DNA from: an uncultured Alistipes sp.
GTDB taxonomy: Bacteria; Bacteroidota; Bacteroidia; Bacteroidales; UBA932
NCBI GenBank assembly: GCA_902388455.1
Contig: CABMPD010000014.1
Location: forward strand, 1-64,000
Direction: 5' to 3'
Length of the DNA: 64,000 bases
Below the pieces are notes generated by a model, which was given only the letters and a program-made list of their open reading frames with translations, had not been told where the DNA came from and made no database searches. Position numbers and translations under genes: made by a program. Position 1 is the first letter of the stretch. The number at the start of each line of letters is the position of its first letter. Below are positions 60,503 to 64,000 of the stretch, in pieces.

Positions 60503-62293
60503 ATGCCCAACTACAAAATGAGTTTACTGTGCTGCGGAGGTACGGGCTGCCGTGCATCCGAGAGCGTGAGGATCGTCGAGAGGCTGAGGGAGGAGATCGC
60601 CGCCGCAGGGATGGACAATGACGTGCAGGTGGTGGTGACGGGCTGCTTCGGTTTCTGCGAGCAGGGTCCCATCGTGAAGGTGATACCCGACAACACTTTC
60701 TACACCAATGTGAAGCCTGAGGACGCCGAGGAGATCGTCAAGGAGCATGTGATAAAGGGCCGCAAGGTCACCCGTCTGCTCTACGAGGACCCCGACACCC
60801 AGAAGCATATCAGCGACTCGAAGCACATGGGCTTCTATCAGAAGCAGCTCCGTATCGCTCTGCGTAACTGCGGATTCATCAATCCCGAGAATATCGACGA
60901 GTACATAGCCCGCGACGGCTACGAGGCTCTGGCCAAGGTGCTCCAGGGCACTCCCCAGGAGGCCATAGAGACCGTCAAGAAGTCCGGTCTGAGAGGACGT
61001 GGCGGCGGAGGATTCCCTACCGGTCTGAAATGGGAGATAGCCTCCAAGAGTCCAGGCAAGGAAAAATACGTGGTCTGCAACGCCGACGAGGGCGACCCCG
61101 GAGCGTTCATGGACCGCTCTATTCTCGAGAGCGACCCCAACTCGGTCATCGAGGCCATGGCCATCTGCGGTTACTGTATCGGGGCCTCGAAAGGTCTGGT
61201 GTACATCCGCGCCGAATACCCCCTGGCCGTCAAGCGTCTGCAGATAGCCATGAAGCAGGCCCGCGACTACGGTCTGCTGGGAGACGATATCCTCGGTTCG
61301 GGATTCAATTTCGACATAGAGATACGCTACGGAGCTGGAGCCTTCGTCTGCGGTGAGGAGACCGCCCTGATTCACTCTATGGAGGGCAAGAGGGGCGAGC
61401 CTACCGTGAAGCCTCCTTTCCCCGCAGTCAGCGGATATCTCGGAAAGCCTACCAATGTCAACAATGTGGAGACCTTCGCCAATATCCCCGTGATATTCCT
61501 CAAGGGACCCGAGTGGTTTGCTTCTATCGGTACTGAGAAGTCAAAGGGAACCAAGGTGTTCGCCCTGGCCGGCAAGATCAACAACGTGGGTCTTATCGAG
61601 GTGCCTATGGGTACGACCCTCCGCGAGGTCATCTATGACATCGGAGGCGGCATCAAGGGCGGCAAGGAGTTCAAGGCCGTCCAGACCGGAGGACCCTCGG
61701 GAGGCTGCCTTACCAAGAAACATCTCGACACACCTATTGATTACGATAACCTTACCGCCGCCGGCTCGATGATGGGCTCGGGAGGTATGATCGTCATGGA
61801 CGAGGACGACTGCATGGTGTCCGTGGCCAAGTTCTACCTCCAGTTCACCGTGGACGAGTCCTGCGGAAAGTGCGCTCCCTGCCGTATCGGCAACAAGCGC
61901 CTGGAGGAGATTCTCGACAAGATCACCAAGGGCAAGGGTACGATGGAGGATCTGGACTATCTCAAGAACCTCAGCAAGGTCATCAAGGATACCGCTCTCT
62001 GCGGTCTCGGCCAGACATCTCCCAACCCCGTGCTCTCGACCATCGACAACTTCTACGACGAGTACGTGGCCCACATCGTGGACAAGCGCTGTCCAGCCCA
62101 CAAGTGCCGCGCCCTCAGGGTCTACGCCATCGATCCCGACCGGTGCAAGGGCTGTACTGCCTGTGCCAGGGCATGTCCCGCAGGAGCCATCAAGGGCGAG
62201 GTCAAGCAGGCTCATGTCATCGACACGGAGAAGTGTATCCGCTGCGGTGCATGTCTGGAGAAATGTAAATTCAATGCGGTAACCGTTCAATAA
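60503..62293 (+). CDS. hydB: NuoF-like hydrogenase subunit HydB (NADH/FMN-binding)
   Basis: A 596-residue flavoprotein. An N-terminal 2Fe-2S thioredoxin-like domain (1-90) has CCGGTGC and TGCFGFCEQGP. The FMN/NADH-binding domain (about 130-350) has LRGRGGGGFPTGLKWEIA and CNADEGDPGAFMDRSILESD. An SLBB domain follows, then the 4Fe-4S helical domain with ESCGKCAPCRIGNKRLEEIL. The C-terminus carries two 4Fe-4S motifs (CKGCTACARACP and CIRCGACLEKCK). This is the full layout of HydB in electron-bifurcating hydrogenases, where it exchanges electrons with NAD(H) and ferredoxin. hydA follows after 11 bases. Confidence 0.93.
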   Translation: MPNYKMSLLCCGGTGCRASESVRIVERLREEIAAAGMDNDVQVVVTGCFGFCEQGPIVKVIPDNTFYTNVKPEDAEEIVKEHVIKGRKVTRLLYEDPDTQKHISDSKHMGFYQKQLRIALRNCGFINPENIDEYIARDGYEALAKVLQGTPQEAIETVKKSGLRGRGGGGFPTGLKWEIASKSPGKEKYVVCNADEGDPGAFMDRSILESDPNSVIEAMAICGYCIGASKGLVYIRAEYPLAVKRLQIAMKQARDYGLLGDDILGSGFNFDIEIRYGAGAFVCGEETALIHSMEGKRGEPTVKPPFPAVSGYLGKPTNVNNVETFANIPVIFLKGPEWFASIGTEKSKGTKVFALAGKINNVGLIEVPMGTTLREVIYDIGGGIKGGKEFKAVQTGGPSGGCLTKKHLDTPIDYDNLTAAGSMMGSGGMIVMDEDDCMVSVAKFYLQFTVDESCGKCAPCRIGNKRLEEILDKITKGKGTMEDLDYLKNLSKVIKDTALCGLGQTSPNPVLSTIDNFYDEYVAHIVDKRCPAHKCRALRVYAIDPDRCKGCTACARACPAGAIKGEVKQAHVIDTEKCIRCGACLEKCKFNAVTVQ

Positions 62294-62304
62294 TCGTAAC
62301 TGAG

Positions 62305-64000
62305 ATGGATAAAATTAAACTTACTATAGACAACAGAGAGGTCGAGGTTGAAAACGGGACTACGATATTCCAGGCTGCCAGGCAGATGGGAATAGATATC
62401 CCGGCTCTCTGCTACATGAAACTGGATAACCTCGGAGTAGAGAACCGTCCGGGCGGCTGCCGCATCTGCGTGGTTGAGGTTGAGGGCCGCAGGAACCTGG
62501 CCCCCTCCTGCTCGACGGTCTGCACCCCCGGAATGGTGGTGCACACCCACACTATGAGAGTCATCAACGCCCGCAGGACAGTCCTTGAGCTGATTCTCTC
62601 GGATCATCCCAAAGACTGCCTCATCTGCCCCAAGAACGGCCGCTGCGAACTGCAGGACCTGGCTGCCCGTTTGGGCATCAGGGAGATACATTCCGTGGAG
62701 AATGCGGCTGTATCGACATATAAGAAAGACACGTCGCCCTCCCTCAAGAGGGATATGGACAAATGCGTGATGTGCCGCCGCTGCGAGACCATGTGCAACG
62801 ACGTGCAGAGCGTGGGTGCCCTGAGCGCCGTGAACCGCGGCTTCATGGCTGTGGTCGCTCCCGCCTTCGAGCAGAGGCTGGTGGACAGCAACTGTACCTT
62901 CTGCGGCCAGTGCGTCGCAGTCTGCCCCACCGGAGCCCTGACCGAGGTGGACAACACCGGAAAGATTATTCAGGCCCTGATGGACCCTACCAAGAAGGTC
63001 ATTGTGCAGACAGCTCCCGCGGTACGTGCCGCCCTCGGAGAGGAGTTCGGCATGGAGCCCGGTACTCTGGTTACAGGCAAGATGGTGGCCGCCCTGCGCC
63101 GCCTCGGCTTTGACGAGGTCTTCGACACTGACTTCGCAGCCGACCTCACCATCATGGAGGAGGGCTCCGAGCTGCTCGACCGCCTCGGACGTTATCTCCA
63201 GGGCGACAAGAGCGTGAAGCTCCCGATCCTGACCTCCTGCTGCCCCGCCTGGGTCAATTTCTTCGAGCACAACTATCCCGACATGCTGGACGTGCCTTCC
63301 TCCGCGAAGTCGCCCCAGCAGATGTTCGGAGCCATTGCCAAGAGTTATTTCGCCGAGAAGATAGGAGTGGACCGCAAGGACCTGGTGGTAGTGTCCGTGA
63401 TGCCCTGCCTGGCCAAAAAGTATGAGTGCCAGAGGGACGAGTTTAAGGTGGACGGCAATCCGGATGTGGATTACTCCATCTCCACCCGCGAGCTGGCATC
63501 GCTGATCAAGTCGGCCAACATCGACTTCCTCTCGCTGCCCGACGAGGACTTCGACGCTCCTCTGGGTGAGTCCACTGGTGCGGCTGTCATCTTCGGAGCC
63601 ACCGGAGGCGTGATCGAGGCCGCCGTGCGTACTGCCTACGAGCTCTACACCGGCAAGAAGCTGGACCGTATCGACTTCAATGAACTCAGGGGACTCGAGG
63701 GCATCCGCCACGCCACGATCGACTTCAACGGTCTGCCTGTGAACATCGGCATAGCCCACACCCTCGGCAATGCCCGCAAGCTGCTCGACGGTATCCGCGC
63801 CGGCATGTACAACTTCCACGCAATCGAGATCATGGCCTGCCCCGGCGGCTGTATCGGCGGTGCCGGCCAGCCCTTCCATCACGGGGACAGCAGCGTGATC
63901 AAGGCCCGTATGGACGCCATCTACCGCGAGGACGCCGGCAAGGCTCTCCGCAAGTCGCACGAGAATCCTTACATCATCAAGCTCTACGAGGAGTTCCTCG
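62305..64000 (+). CDS. hydA: [FeFe]-hydrogenase catalytic subunit HydA (3' end off window)
   Basis: 565 codons are present and the frame is still open at the window end. Domains in order: 2Fe-2S (C36, C52, C55, C69/C73 region), His-Cys 4Fe-4S (H101, C105, C108, C114), 2[4Fe-4S] (C154-C164 and C197-C207) and the H-cluster domain. L1 is TSCCPAW with C312-C313, L2 MPCLAKKYE with C368, L3 MACPGGCIGG with C512 and C516; all ligands and the proton-relay cysteine and glutamate are intact. It produces or oxidises H2 in the cytoplasm. The domain layout is that of M3-type HydA from NAD-linked trimeric or tetrameric enzymes. Confidence 0.95.
   Translation, partial: MDKIKLTIDNREVEVENGTTIFQAARQMGIDIPALCYMKLDNLGVENRPGGCRICVVEVEGRRNLAPSCSTVCTPGMVVHTHTMRVINARRTVLELILSDHPKDCLICPKNGRCELQDLAARLGIREIHSVENAAVSTYKKDTSPSLKRDMDKCVMCRRCETMCNDVQSVGALSAVNRGFMAVVAPAFEQRLVDSNCTFCGQCVAVCPTGALTEVDNTGKIIQALMDPTKKVIVQTAPAVRAALGEEFGMEPGTLVTGKMVAALRRLGFDEVFDTDFAADLTIMEEGSELLDRLGRYLQGDKSVKLPILTSCCPAWVNFFEHNYPDMLDVPSSAKSPQQMFGAIAKSYFAEKIGVDRKDLVVVSVMPCLAKKYECQRDEFKVDGNPDVDYSISTRELASLIKSANIDFLSLPDEDFDAPLGESTGAAVIFGATGGVIEAAVRTAYELYTGKKLDRIDFNELRGLEGIRHATIDFNGLPVNIGIAHTLGNARKLLDGIRAGMYNFHAIEIMACPGGCIGGAGQPFHHGDSSVIKARMDAIYREDAGKALRKSHENPYIIKLYEEFL

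Noticed and set aside
62287..63960. 557-codon minus-strand open frame
   Set aside because: Complete antisense of hydA, whose cysteine motifs are unmistakable.

Overview
The window reads as Bacteroidales chromosome. Promoters are of the Bacteroidota type (-7 TAnnTTTG, often with a TTTG about 19-20 bases upstream), Shine-Dalgarno sites are weak, and the gene content includes DUF4290, DUF4252, BACON-domain lipoproteins, an IntDOT-like integrase and a LytS/LytTR pair. GC content is high in most housekeeping genes. Family is not certain; a Rikenellaceae/Alistipes-like gut lineage would fit.

Region 1 (1-10612) is one end of a CTnDOT-like integrative conjugative element: a truncated methylase/helicase gene, DUF1896, topB, a DUF3945-type protein, four helix-turn-helix proteins, a RhuM-like protein and a 411-residue tyrosine integrase. 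The element probably ends at GTAACTTTGC (10603-10612), which matches the CTnDOT core-site consensus and is also a host -7 promoter box. A 13-base motif occurs four times in front of element genes.

Region 2 (10613-13914) holds many toxin-antitoxin genes and remnants around a sugar aminotransferase: a small gene cut by an amber codon, a DUF6922/AbiEii pair, a truncated ParE, and a frameshifted MNT gene with a HEPN remnant. Region 3 (13968-18902) has an F420-dehydrogenase-beta-like ferredoxin protein and then a complete riboflavin operon, ribD-ribE-ribBA-ribH, behind an FMN riboswitch and terminator.

Region 4 (18903-35117) is mostly housekeeping: GH20 hexosaminidase, metallophosphoesterase-maeB-bcp, initiator tRNA, hisS, rfbC/rfbD, DUF4290-ftsK-lolA, NUDIX, rubredoxin and eno. 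Two long palindromic intergenic elements (18923-19023 and 21435-21578) share a conserved core, and a separate family of about 40-base palindromes has four copies. Region 5 (35118-50646) holds a LytS/LytTR pair, surface lipoproteins, a CoA-transferase, an ECF sigma operon, a WYL regulator, a DUF234 ATPase, an intact RelE-type toxin-antitoxin pair, a probable structured non-coding RNA (about 46653-46870), a BACON/leucine-rich-repeat lipoprotein, a phosphatase and an exonuclease.

Region 6 (50917-64000) begins with mazG and tcdA. It continues with two DUF3857 secreted proteins tightly linked to an [FeFe]-hydrogenase island: DRTGG, RsbW-like ATPase, a sensory-type hydrogenase homologue lacking the proton-relay cysteine, DRTGG, PHP, a stand-alone HATPase, a 2Fe-2S protein, hydB (NuoF-like) and hydA, which runs off the window. 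The layout suggests an NAD-linked, probably electron-bifurcating hydrogenase with its own H2/redox-sensing module. A canonical hydC is not present here.
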